NCBI RefSeq assembly: GCF_036884845.1
Contig: NZ_CP145732.1
Span: forward strand, 1-64,000
Reading direction: 5' to 3'
Length of the DNA: 64,000 nucleotides
DNA from: Pseudomonas sp. MAG733B
GTDB lineage: Bacteria; Pseudomonadota; Gammaproteobacteria; Pseudomonadales; Pseudomonadaceae
The notes beneath the pieces were generated by a model. It made no database searches and was not told the DNA's origin. It saw nothing but the letters and a program-made list of their open reading frames with translations. The stretch's first letter is position 1. Each line of letters starts with the position of its first letter. A program made the position numbers and the translations under genes. Below are positions 19,128 to 27,673 of this stretch, one piece after another.

Positions 19128-19646
19128 TCAGGGTTCACTGCGCAGCACCAACTCCACCATCAGATCGTCCGCCAGGGTTTCCAGGCGCGATTGCAAAACA
19201 TCCAGTGACAGTGTCAGCGGCACCGCGAGAATCGCTTCGGCGTGAAACAGCGGTTCGCTACTCATCGGCGCCGGGCGCACTTCCGTCACCAGCCGCTCCA
19301 GGTTGACGCCCTGCTCACTCAGCAGGCGGGTGATATCGCGCACGATGCCGGGACGATCATTGCCCACCAACTCCATGGCGATTGGTTTCCAGGTGCAGGA
19401 TTGTTCGATGCCGCTTTCGGCGATCAATACGCGAATACCGTGGGCGGACAACGCCTGTAGGGCATCGACCAATGCGTCGTAGGATTCGGCCGGCACCCCC
19501 ACCCGAAGAATCCCGGCAAATTGCCCGGCCATGCGCGACATGCGGCTCTCCAGCCAGTTGCCGCCCTGTTCGGCAATGCATTGGGCAATGCGCTCGACCT
19601 GCCCTGGCTTGTCCGGTGCGAATACGGTGAGTACGAGGTGGTCCAT
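19128..19646 (-). CDS. GcvR-like protein with two ACT domains
   Basis: The 172-residue protein has two ACT domains (about residues 4-75 and 90-165). VFAPDKPGQVERIAQCIAEQ starts the first and LVGNDRPGIVRDITRLL the second. That is the layout of GcvR, the glycine-sensing repressor of the glycine cleavage system, which works by binding GcvA. No gcv gene or GcvA-type regulator is in the window, so the name is by family only. The ATG at 19646 has an AGAGGG site. It is divergent from glcB. Confidence 0.82.
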   Translation of the reverse strand: MDHLVLTVFAPDKPGQVERIAQCIAEQGGNWLESRMSRMAGQFAGILRVGVPAESYDALVDALQALSAHGIRVLIAESGIEQSCTWKPIAMELVGNDRPGIVRDITRLLSEQGVNLERLVTEVRPAPMSSEPLFHAEAILAVPLTLSLDVLQSRLETLADDLMVELVLRSEP

Positions 19647-20102
19647 GGCGCAGCCCTCTGGTCATGACTTTTGTTATAGAAAACCAAGTATAGGCAAGGG
19701 GCCGGATTCGGTGCCCATAGCAGCGCTGCGGATTATATGTGTACAACTTCTTATATTTAACTGGAACAATCTGGTGGTTTTTTGAGAACATCACGCACCC
19801 CACCGTGACTGCAATGCGTCATGGGGTCGCAGAACGACGTTATTAGTCTGATTTTCACAAGCGCAATTCATCATGTAGTATGCCGCAGCGCGCACTACAT
19901 AACGTTGGATCGATGTCCGCCGCAGGCGCAGTCGCATCCCTGAAAGCCCCGTCAGCAAGGCCCTCAAGCCGTTGATTGGTCCCCACCCAGCCGTCAGAAA
20001 TGGCATGTACTGGTCGCAGGGTTTGTGGTTTAAATGGCCAGAGGCTTCATTGTTAAATTGAAGAGCTGAAAAGCGAAATAGCTGAGCAGAGTGAGGCAAG
20101 CA
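19647..20102. other. Long divergent intergenic region upstream of glcB
   Basis: The 456 bases between the GcvR-like gene and glcB hold no convincing gene. For the leftward gene, TATACT (19686-19691 on the minus strand), about 40 bases before its ATG, could be a -10 element. On the glcB side I see only short inverted repeats, such as GTAGT/ACTAC around 19877-19900. I find no clear sigma-70 or sigma-54 promoter. The length leaves room for activator sites or a long leader. Confidence 0.5.
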
Positions 20103-22280
20103 ATGACTGAACACGTTCAAGTCGGTGGCCTGCAGGTCGCCAAAGTCCTGTTCGACTTCGTGAACAACGAAGCCATTCCCGGTTCCGGCCTCACCGCCGA
20201 CAAGTTCTGGGCCGGTGCCGACAAGGTCATTCATGACCTGGCGCCGAAGAACAAAGCCCTACTCGCCAAACGCGATGATTTCCAGGCTCGTATCGATGGC
20301 TGGCACCAACAGCGTGCCGGTCAGGCGCACGACGCCGTGGCCTATAAAGCCTTCCTGCAAGACATCGGTTATCTGCTGCCAGAAGCGGCCGATTTCCAGG
20401 CAACGACGCAAAACGTCGATGAAGAAATCGCCCGCATGGCCGGTCCACAGCTCGTGGTGCCGGTGATGAATGCCCGCTTCGCTCTCAATGCTTCGAACGC
20501 CCGCTGGGGTTCGCTGTACGACGCGCTCTACGGCACCGACGCCATCAGCGAAGCTGACGGCGCGGAAAAAGGCAAAGGCTACAACAAGGTTCGCGGCGAC
20601 AAGGTCATCGCCTTCGCCCGCGCCTTCCTCGACGAAGCGGCGCCATTGGCGGCCGGCTCCCATGTCGACTCCACCAGCTACAAGATCGTCGACGGCAAAC
20701 TGGTGGTCGCCCTTAAAGGCGGCAGCAACACTGGCCTGCGTAACGACGCGCAACTGATCGGCTTCCAGGGCGATGCTTCGGCACCGACCGCGATCCTGCT
20801 GAAAAACAACGGCCTGCATTTCGAAATCCAGGTCGATGCCAGCACCCCGGTCGGCCAGACCGATGCAGCCGGCGTCAAAGACATTCTGATGGAAGCTGCG
20901 CTGACCACCATCATGGACTGCGAAGACTCCGTTGCCGCCGTCGATGCCGATGACAAAGTGGTGATCTACCGCAACTGGCTCGGCCTGATGAAGGGCGACC
21001 TGTCGGAAGAAGTCGCCAAGGGTGGCAAGACATTTACCCGCACCATGAACGCCGACCGCACCTACACCGGTGTCGACGGTAACGCGGTGAATTTGCACGG
21101 TCGTTCGCTGTTGTTCGTGCGCAACGTGGGTCACCTGATGACCATCGACGCGGTCCTCGATAAAGACGGCAACGAGGTGCCGGAAGGCATTCTCGACGGT
21201 CTGGTGACTTGCCTGGCGGCGCTGCACAACCTCAATGGCAACACCTCGCGCAAAAACACCCGCACCGGTTCCGTCTACATCGTGAAGCCGAAGATGCACG
21301 GCCCCGAAGAAGCGGCGTTCACCAACGAGCTGTTCGGCCGCATCGAAGACGTGCTGGGCCTGCCGCGCAACACCCTGAAAGTCGGGATCATGGACGAGGA
21401 GCGCCGCACCACGGTCAACCTCAAGGCCTGCATCAAGGCTGCCAGCGAGCGCGTTGTGTTCATCAACACCGGTTTCCTCGACCGCACGGGCGACGAAATC
21501 CACACCTCCATGGAAGCCGGCCCGATGGTGCGCAAGGCCGACATGAAGGCGGAAAAATGGATCGGCGCGTACGAGAACTCCAACGTCGACATCGGCTTGA
21601 GCACCGGCCTGCAAGGTCGTGCGCAGATCGGCAAAGGCATGTGGGCCATGCCCGACCTGATGGCGGCGATGCTCGAACAGAAAATCGCTCACCCACTGGC
21701 CGGCGCCAACACCGCTTGGGTACCTTCGCCAACCGCCGCTGCACTGCACGCTCTGCACTACCACAAGGTTGATGTGTTCGCCCGTCAGGCCGAACTGGCC
21801 AAACGTGCTCACGCATCGGTGGACGACATCCTGACCATCCCGCTGGCGGTGAACCCGCAGTGGACTGCCGAACAGATCAAGAACGAACTGGACAACAACA
21901 GCCAGGGCATTCTCGGTTATGTAGTGCGCTGGATCGACCAAGGTGTCGGCTGTTCGAAAGTGCCGGACATCAACGATGTCGGCCTGATGGAAGACCGAGC
22001 AACGCTGCGTATTTCCAGCCAGCACATCGCCAACTGGCTGCGTCACGGCATCGTCACCGAAGAGCAAGTGATGGAAAGCCTCCAGCGCATGGCGCCGGTG
22101 GTTGACCGTCAGAATGCCAATGACCCGCTGTACCGCCCGCTGGCACCGAACTTCGACAGCAACATCGCCTTCCAGGCAGCCGTCGAACTGGTGGTCGAAG
22201 GCACCAAGCAACCGAACGGTTATACCGAGCCGGTTCTGCACCGTCGTCGTCGCGAGTTCAAGGCTGCCAATGGCCTGTAA
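20103..22280 (+). CDS. glcB: Malate synthase G
   Basis: The 725-residue cytosolic enzyme condenses glyoxylate with acetyl-CoA to malate in the glyoxylate bypass. The length fits isoform G (about 720), not isoform A. Family blocks include [40 protein letters not shown] and [20 protein letters not shown] at 20091 is in frame, but the ATG at 20103 has GAGG six bases upstream and is chosen. A strong terminator follows. The gene stands alone. Confidence 0.97.
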   Translation: MTEHVQVGGLQVAKVLFDFVNNEAIPGSGLTADKFWAGADKVIHDLAPKNKALLAKRDDFQARIDGWHQQRAGQAHDAVAYKAFLQDIGYLLPEAADFQATTQNVDEEIARMAGPQLVVPVMNARFALNASNARWGSLYDALYGTDAISEADGAEKGKGYNKVRGDKVIAFARAFLDEAAPLAAGSHVDSTSYKIVDGKLVVALKGGSNTGLRNDAQLIGFQGDASAPTAILLKNNGLHFEIQVDASTPVGQTDAAGVKDILMEAALTTIMDCEDSVAAVDADDKVVIYRNWLGLMKGDLSEEVAKGGKTFTRTMNADRTYTGVDGNAVNLHGRSLLFVRNVGHLMTIDAVLDKDGNEVPEGILDGLVTCLAALHNLNGNTSRKNTRTGSVYIVKPKMHGPEEAAFTNELFGRIEDVLGLPRNTLKVGIMDEERRTTVNLKACIKAASERVVFINTGFLDRTGDEIHTSMEAGPMVRKADMKAEKWIGAYENSNVDIGLSTGLQGRAQIGKGMWAMPDLMAAMLEQKIAHPLAGANTAWVPSPTAAALHALHYHKVDVFARQAELAKRAHASVDDILTIPLAVNPQWTAEQIKNELDNNSQGILGYVVRWIDQGVGCSKVPDINDVGLMEDRATLRISSQHIANWLRHGIVTEEQVMESLQRMAPVVDRQNANDPLYRPLAPNFDSNIAFQAAVELVVEGTKQPNGYTEPVLHRRRREFKAANGL

Positions 22281-22302
22281 CTGAGCATATGCGCCGGACA
22301 TG

Positions 22303-22334
22303 AAAAAGCCCTGATCGAAAGATCAGGGCTTTTT
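22303..22334. terminator. Bidirectional rho-independent terminator
   Basis: AAAAAGCCCTGATC and GATCAGGGCTTTTT form a perfect 14-bp stem with a GAAA loop. It lies between convergent glcB and the response regulator and has A/T tracts suited to both directions. Confidence 0.95.
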
Positions 22335-22358
22335 TTGTGGAGCAAGATTTTTAGCGGC

Positions 22359-22805
22359 TCACAGATCCATCCCCAACTCATGCTTGACCAACCCCAGCAA
22401 CTTTTCGGTATCGATTGGCTTGAGCAGGAAATCCACCACGCTCAAATGCATCGCGGCAATCGCGTCCTCCAGTTCGGCATCGCCGGAAACGATGATGAAC
22501 GGCATTGCCGCCCGCACTGACTCGCGCACTTGGCGGATCAGATCCAGGCCATCCACGTTTCGCATCCGCAGATCGGTAATCACCAGGCCAATCGAAGGTT
22601 TCTCTTCCAGCATCTTGAGTGCAGTTTCGCCACTGGCCGCTGTCATGCAACGAATGCCGTCCAACGCCAGAATTTCCGACAGCAACTCTCGCGCGTCCTT
22701 ATCGTCGTCGACGATCAGCACCCGCTGCGGCGGCAGGTCGGGTTCCTGCATGACGGCACTCAGCGCTTCGCGCTCGGCGTCACTCAAAATATCGTGGTCG
22801 GACAT
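22359..22805 (-). CDS. Single-domain response regulator
   Basis: The 148-residue protein consists of a 25-residue N-terminal extension and one receiver domain. VLIVDDDKDAREL holds the acidic pocket, VITDLRM the phospho-acceptor aspartate, IIVSGDAE the switch residue and LLKPID the conserved lysine. There is no output domain, so it probably signals through protein contacts. No histidine kinase adjoins it. It is divergent from the cNMP/CBS gene. Its partner is unknown. Confidence 0.88.
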   Translation of the reverse strand: MSDHDILSDAEREALSAVMQEPDLPPQRVLIVDDDKDARELLSEILALDGIRCMTAASGETALKMLEEKPSIGLVITDLRMRNVDGLDLIRQVRESVRAAMPFIIVSGDAELEDAIAAMHLSVVDFLLKPIDTEKLLGLVKHELGMDL

Positions 22806-23065
22806 GGCGTTCTCTACATGTTCAATTCAGTTCCCTGGCACAGTGGTGAGACATCGCTGGACAGAGCTTCAATGTGCACTTCGTCGGATATTTTTCCAAT
22901 AGCAGAATAGAGCGATTTTTCTCTCATTTGCGTCAGGCTTTTCCGACATTCCATCACACTGATTGCCTACCTAGACTTACGTCCAATGGGCACCCTGACC
23001 GCAGGGGTCGACCATGGGTGAGTCATCCGACAACAACAAATCCAAAAAAGACTGCGGTAATGGTT

Positions 23066-25000
23066 ATGAGTAAAGCGGACGCCTTCACACAGGCAGGGAA
23101 AACCGCGGTGTTGCAGAACATCCAGGGCACTTTGCAATTCCTTCAGCGCTTCCCGCCCTTCAATCAGATGGAACACGCGCACCTGGCGTACCTGGTTGAG
23201 CAATGTCAGCTGCGTTTTTATGCGCCCGGCGAGAGCATCATCAAACCCGCCGATGGCCCGGTTGAGCACTTTTACATTGTCAAACAGGGTCGGGTGGTGG
23301 GCGAGCGTCCGCATTCGGCCAAGGGCGGCAACGAAACCACTTTCGAAATCACCACCGGCGAATGCTTTCCTCTTGCCGCACTGCTGGGGGAACGGGCGAC
23401 CCGCACCGAACATCTGGCTGCCGAAGACACCTTTTGCCTACAGCTCAACAAGCTGGCGTTCATCAAGCTATTCGCCATTTCCAACACCTTTCGCGACTTC
23501 GCCCTACGTGGCGTGAGCAGCTTGCTCGATCAGGTCAACCAGCAAGTCCAGCAAAAAGCCGTGGAAACCCTCGGCACCCAGTATTCGCTCAACACCCGCC
23601 TGGGCGAATTGGCCATGCGCCATCCGGTGATGTGCAGCCCTGCCACGCCCCTACGTGAAGCCGTGACCCTGATGCATGAGCAGCAGGTCGGCAGCATTGT
23701 GGTGGTCGACGAACACCAGGTGCCGCTGGGGATTTTCACCCTGCGCGATTTACGCCATGTGGTGGCCAGCGGAACCGGTGATTTCAAAGAAGCCATCGAG
23801 CGGCACATGACCCGGGCGCCGTTTTACCTGACGCCCGATCACAGTGCGTTCGATGCAGCGATCGCCATGACCGAGCGGCACATCGCCCACGTTTGCCTGG
23901 TCAAGGATCAGCGCTTGTGCGGCGTGGTCTCCGAGCGCGATCTGTTTTCCCTGCAACGGGTGGATCTGGTGCACTTGGCGCGAACCATCCGCAATGCGCC
24001 GCGGGTGGAAAACCTGGTGGCGATCCGTGGCGAGATCGGCCAATTGGTCGAACGCATGTTGGCCCACGGCGCGTCCTCGACGCAGATCACTCACATCATC
24101 ACCCTGCTCAACGACCACACCGTGTGCCGTGTGATCGAGCTGACCCTGGCGGAAAAAGGCGACCCTGGCGTGCCGTTCAGTTGGCTGTGTTTCGGCAGCG
24201 AAGGTCGCCGCGAACAGACGCTGTACACCGATCAGGACAACGGCATTCTGTTCGAAGTCCGGGACGCGGCGCATGCGGCCGAAATTCGCGGAAGATTGCT
24301 GCCCATCGCCCACCAGATCAACCACAGCCTGGCGCTGTGCGGCTTCACCCTGTGCAAGGGCAACATCATGGCCGGCAACCCCGAGCTGTGTTTGTCCCGC
24401 GTCGAATGGGCCCGTCGTTTTGCCGCGTTCATCCGCGAGGCCACGCCGGAAAATCTGCTGGGTTCGAGCATCTATTTCGATTTGCGCGTGGTCTGGGGCA
24501 GCGAGCAAGGCTGCGAACAATTGCGTCGCGGGATTCTCGACCAGGTCAGCGACAACCGTTTGTTCCAGCGCATGCTGGCCGAAAACGCATTGCGCAATCG
24601 CCCACCCGTAGGACGTTTCCGCGAGTTCGTGCTGGCGAAGAAAAATGGCGAGAAAGCCACGCTGGATCTGAAGATTCAGGGCCTGACCCCTTTCGTCGAC
24701 GGCGCCCGATTGCTCGCCCTCGCCCATGGCATCGAAACCAACAACACCCTGGAGCGCTTTCGCCAACTGGTGGACAAAGAGATCATCGAGCCGCTGGACG
24801 GCGCCGCGTACGAAGAGGCGTATCACTTCATCCAACAAACCCGCATGCAGCAACATCAGCTACAGACCCGGGAGAATTTGCCCTACTCCAACCGCGTCGA
24901 TCCGGACAGCCTCAATCATCTGGACCGGCGGATCCTGCGTGAATCCCTGCGCCAGGCGCAACGCCTGCAAAGCAGTCTGGCGCTGCGGTACCAATTATGA
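23066..25000 (+). CDS. Cyclic-nucleotide-binding/CBS/DUF294 nucleotidyltransferase-like protein
   Basis: The 644-residue protein has four parts. A cNMP-binding-like domain spans about residues 30-150. A CBS pair lies at about 180-295. A DUF294 nucleotidyltransferase domain at about 320-470 has GSEGRREQTLYTDQDN, the GlnD-like GS...DxD signature. A helical C-terminal domain completes it. The family is thought to be a nucleotide-regulated signalling protein, but its reaction is not established. The frame is open upstream to 22874. The ATG at 23066 is preferred because similarity begins there, though an ATG at 23060 is possible and neither has a strong ribosome-binding site. An exonuclease gene follows after 10 bases. 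Confidence 0.85.
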   Translation: MSKADAFTQAGKTAVLQNIQGTLQFLQRFPPFNQMEHAHLAYLVEQCQLRFYAPGESIIKPADGPVEHFYIVKQGRVVGERPHSAKGGNETTFEITTGECFPLAALLGERATRTEHLAAEDTFCLQLNKLAFIKLFAISNTFRDFALRGVSSLLDQVNQQVQQKAVETLGTQYSLNTRLGELAMRHPVMCSPATPLREAVTLMHEQQVGSIVVVDEHQVPLGIFTLRDLRHVVASGTGDFKEAIERHMTRAPFYLTPDHSAFDAAIAMTERHIAHVCLVKDQRLCGVVSERDLFSLQRVDLVHLARTIRNAPRVENLVAIRGEIGQLVERMLAHGASSTQITHIITLLNDHTVCRVIELTLAEKGDPGVPFSWLCFGSEGRREQTLYTDQDNGILFEVRDAAHAAEIRGRLLPIAHQINHSLALCGFTLCKGNIMAGNPELCLSRVEWARRFAAFIREATPENLLGSSIYFDLRVVWGSEQGCEQLRRGILDQVSDNRLFQRMLAENALRNRPPVGRFREFVLAKKNGEKATLDLKIQGLTPFVDGARLLALAHGIETNNTLERFRQLVDKEIIEPLDGAAYEEAYHFIQQTRMQQHQLQTRENLPYSNRVDPDSLNHLDRRILRESLRQAQRLQSSLALRYQL

Positions 25001-25010
25001 GCTATCAACT

Positions 25011-25718
25011 ATGAGTCTGTTCTCATGGCTGCGTCCCGCCGGCCCGAGCCTGTCCGGTGAATTGCAACAACGTCTGCAACGCTTGCTACCCGCGAGCGGG
25101 ATGAGCGAGTGCAGCCTGCGTGAGCAGCGCTGGATCGTGCTTGACCTGGAAACCACCGGGCTGAATTTGAACAAGGACCGGGTGCTGTCGATCGGCGCGG
25201 TGGTGATCGAGGATGGCGCCATCGATTTCAGCCAGCAGTTCGAACGCACCCTGCAATGCACCGAAGTCAAACTCGGTCCCAGCGTGTTGATCCACGGCAT
25301 CGGCCCCAGTGCGATTGCCGCCGGCAGCAATCCTGCCGAGGCGTTGCTCGATTTCATGGAGTTCGTCGGCGACAGTCCGTTGCTGGCGTTTCATGCGCCA
25401 TTCGACCAGCACATGCTCGGCCGGGCGCTGAAAGATCATCTCGGCTACAAACTGCAGCACACCTTTCTGGACGTGGCGGACATCGCCCCGCTGCTCTGCC
25501 CGCAGGCGAACATCCGCGAGGCCGGGCTGGACGAATGGATCGACTGGTTCAAGCTGGAAGTCTTCGAACGCCACAACGCCAGCGCCGATGCCCTGGCAAC
25601 TGCCGAACTGGCGTTGATCCTGTTCAGCCGTGCACGGCAGCAGCAGATTCATAGCCCGTTGAATCTGCAGCAGCGGTTGAGTCAGTGGAAGCGTAGGCAG
25701 CAGACGCCTTCGTTCTAG
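25011..25718 (+). CDS. DnaQ-like 3'-5' exonuclease
   Basis: The 235-residue DEDDh-type exonuclease has all three motifs. LDLETTGLN is Exo I, HAPFDQHMLGRAL is Exo II, and NASADALATAEL with its preceding His is Exo III. It lacks polymerase-binding regions. The ATG at 25011 lies 10 bases after the upstream stop, so the two genes are almost surely cotranscribed. The pairing suggests the nucleotidyltransferase-like protein and the nuclease act in one process, but which one is unknown. The frame remains open upstream to 24726, overlapping the previous gene, and that extension is rejected. Confidence 0.88.
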   Translation: MSLFSWLRPAGPSLSGELQQRLQRLLPASGMSECSLREQRWIVLDLETTGLNLNKDRVLSIGAVVIEDGAIDFSQQFERTLQCTEVKLGPSVLIHGIGPSAIAAGSNPAEALLDFMEFVGDSPLLAFHAPFDQHMLGRALKDHLGYKLQHTFLDVADIAPLLCPQANIREAGLDEWIDWFKLEVFERHNASADALATAELALILFSRARQQQIHSPLNLQQRLSQWKRRQQTPSF

Positions 25719-25727
25719 CCTTCACAC

Positions 25728-25836
25728 AAACCTCTGTGGCGAGGGAGCTTGCTCCCGCTGGGGCGCGCAGCGACCCCTTGCTCATTTTGCGACTGCTGCG
25801 CAGTCGAGCGGGAGCAAGCTCCCTCGCCACAGGTTT
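25728..25836. repeat. REP doublet, class GGCGAGGGAGCTTGCTCCCG
   Basis: Long inverted arms (25728 to about 25757 and about 25808-25836) flank a 50-base spacer after the exonuclease gene. It is the only member of this class in the window. Confidence 0.88.
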
Positions 25837-25905
25837 GTCTGAACCCGAGCAATCCCACCCGACCAATGCCAATTGCTTTCCCTTCCTCGCCTCTGCCACA
25901 ATCGC

Positions 25906-25920
25906 GAACAATTCTCGTTA
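25906..25920 (+). promoter_or_regulatory. Candidate Fur box
   Basis: GAACAATTCTCGTTA resembles the A/T-rich Fur sequence in the form AATAATTCTCATT (11 of 13 positions). It sits 29 bases before the ECF sigma gene, where iron-dependent repression is expected. Confidence 0.45.
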
Positions 25921-25948
25921 GTTAACACTTCCCAATCGGTGATGCTGC

Positions 25949-26467
25949 GTGTCGTCAGTCCCAAGCCCTCAAAGTGAGCTCGTCGGTGCGTTATATCGCG
26001 ACCATCGCGGTTGGCTATTGGCCTGGCTTCGGCGCAACGTCGCCTGCCCGCAACGGGCCGAGGACCTGAGCCAGGACACCTTCGTGCGCTTGCTGGGCCG
26101 TGAAGAACTGAAAGAACCGCGCGAGCCACGGGCATTCCTGGTGGCAATCGCCAAGGGTCTGCTGTTTGACTATTTCCGCCGTGCCGCGTTGGAACAGGCC
26201 TATCTCACCGAATTGATGCTGATTCCCGAAGCCGAGCAACCGTCGGTGGAAGAACAGCAAATGATCCTCGAAGACCTGAAAAACATCGATCGCCTGCTCG
26301 GCAAACTGTCGAGCAAGGCGCGAGCGGCGTTTCTCTACAACCGTCTCGATGGCCTGGGGCACGCGGAAATCGCCGAACGCCTCGGTGTGTCCGTACCTCG
26401 CGTGCGCCAGTACCTGGCCCAGGGCGTCCGCCAATGCTACATCGCGTTGTACGGTGAGCCGACATGA
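25949..26467 (+). CDS. fiuI: FecI-type ECF sigma factor
   Basis: The 172-residue sigma-70-family factor has region 2 (ACPQRAEDLSQDTFVRLL, about residues 31-48) and region 4 (GLGHAEIAERLGVSVPRVRQ, about 134-153). It should direct transcription of the adjacent receptor when the siderophore is sensed at the surface. The start is GTG at 25949, with only a weak ribosome-binding site. The ATGA overlap with the anti-sigma gene shows coupling. The name follows recalled P. aeruginosa synteny (fiuI-fiuR-fiuA near creBCD), and the ligand is inferred. Confidence 0.85.
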   Translation: MSSVPSPQSELVGALYRDHRGWLLAWLRRNVACPQRAEDLSQDTFVRLLGREELKEPREPRAFLVAIAKGLLFDYFRRAALEQAYLTELMLIPEAEQPSVEEQQMILEDLKNIDRLLGKLSSKARAAFLYNRLDGLGHAEIAERLGVSVPRVRQYLAQGVRQCYIALYGEPT

Positions 26468-27438
26468 GCCCGGTCAGTTCCAAACCGGTGTCGGCGCAAG
26501 TGCTGGATGCGGCGATCGCCTGGCAATTGTCTCTGGACGCTGGCAACCCGGTGGAGCGCGAAGAGTTCGCCAAATGGCACGCCGCCCACGAAGAACATGC
26601 CCGCGCGTGGCGCCAACTGGGCATGCTCGATCAGCGTTTCAGCGTCGCCAGCGGCCCGGCCCGTACGGCCCTGCTGCAATCGCGCGAAGGCATTCGCCGC
26701 CGGGTGCGCAAGCTCGGCAGCGGTCTGGCCAGCGTGGTCGCCGTGATCGGCCTGGCGTTGTTTGCCGGTGAGCACTATTTGCCGGTCGACTATTGGCTGG
26801 CCGACCAGCGCACCGCTACCGGTGAACAGCGCACCATTCGCCTGTCCGACGGCACGTTGATCAACCTCAATACCCACAGTGCGGTTGACGTGCGCTTCGA
26901 CGAAAAGCAGCGGTTGGTTGTTCTGCAAGAAGGGGAAATTCTTGTTGAAACCGGTCACGGCGACGCGCGGCCGTTTATCGTCGAGACCCGCGAAGGCAGC
27001 ATGCGCGCACTGGGCACGCGGTTTTTGGTCAAGCGCGAGGATGAAGGCACACGCCTGAGCGTGTTGCACTCGGCGGTGGCCGCCCATCCGCAATCGAGCC
27101 CTGACGAACAGATTCTGCGCGAAGGCCAGCAAGTGCTGATCCGCAATGACGGCCTGGGCCAGATCATGGCGCTCAACCTCGGCGCCGACGCCTGGACGCG
27201 CGGCATGCTGGTGGTGGACAACGCACGACTGGAAGATCTGGTGCACGAACTCGGCCGTTATCGCCGTGGGCATCTGGGTGTGGCGCCGGAAGTGGCTGAC
27301 CTGCGGATCACCGGCAGCTTCCCGCTGCAAAACACCGACCTGGCCCTGAGCGCCCTGCTGCCGACGTTGCCGGTGCAGATTGAACAGCATACGCAGTGGT
27401 GGGTGACGGTGGCGGCCAAGACAGACGCCAAGCCCTGA
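26464..27438 (+). CDS. fiuR: FecR-family anti-sigma factor/signal transducer
   Basis: The 324-residue inner-membrane protein has an N-terminal DUF4880-like cytoplasmic segment (DAAIAWQLSLDAGNPVEREE). One transmembrane helix follows (about residues 84-103, SVVAVIGLALFAGEHYL), then a periplasmic FecR domain (about 115-210) and a C-terminal part that contacts the receptor's signalling domain. It should hold and activate the sigma factor encoded four bases upstream. A REP doublet separates it from the receptor gene. Confidence 0.88.
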   Translation: MSPVSSKPVSAQVLDAAIAWQLSLDAGNPVEREEFAKWHAAHEEHARAWRQLGMLDQRFSVASGPARTALLQSREGIRRRVRKLGSGLASVVAVIGLALFAGEHYLPVDYWLADQRTATGEQRTIRLSDGTLINLNTHSAVDVRFDEKQRLVVLQEGEILVETGHGDARPFIVETREGSMRALGTRFLVKREDEGTRLSVLHSAVAAHPQSSPDEQILREGQQVLIRNDGLGQIMALNLGADAWTRGMLVVDNARLEDLVHELGRYRRGHLGVAPEVADLRITGSFPLQNTDLALSALLPTLPVQIEQHTQWWVTVAAKTDAKP

Positions 27439-27460
27439 GAGGTGTGGGGTCAATCAACCC

Positions 27461-27557
27461 GCCATCGCGGGCAAGCCTTGCTCCTACAGGGTTTGTGTTG
27501 TTCGTTAATAATGGGAACGACACAAAACCCGTAGGAGCAAGGCTTGCCCGCGATGGG
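27461..27557. repeat. REP doublet, class GTAGGAGCAAGGCTTGCCCG
   Basis: Inverted REP units with extended arms lie between fiuR and fiuA. The region 27558-27673 then holds an A/T-rich stretch that probably carries the receptor promoter. Confidence 0.9.
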
Positions 27558-27673
27558 GCCTTTAGCTTCACCGCATTTACTGAATCGAAATTATTTTCAT
27601 CCAGCCCTATCACTTTTTGATTTTCGTTCGGCACCTAGGCAATTGAGAAGTATTCCCTTTCAGGAGCCGCTGT

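Noticed and set aside
19990..20060. Sigma-54 promoter before glcB
   Set aside because: A TGGCA occurs near 20000, but no GC element lies at the required 10-base spacing.
20259..22301. A 680-codon open frame opposite glcB
   Set aside because: It lies wholly antisense to the complete, well-recognised malate synthase G. Long reverse frames are common opposite GC-rich genes. The translation has no recognisable domain.
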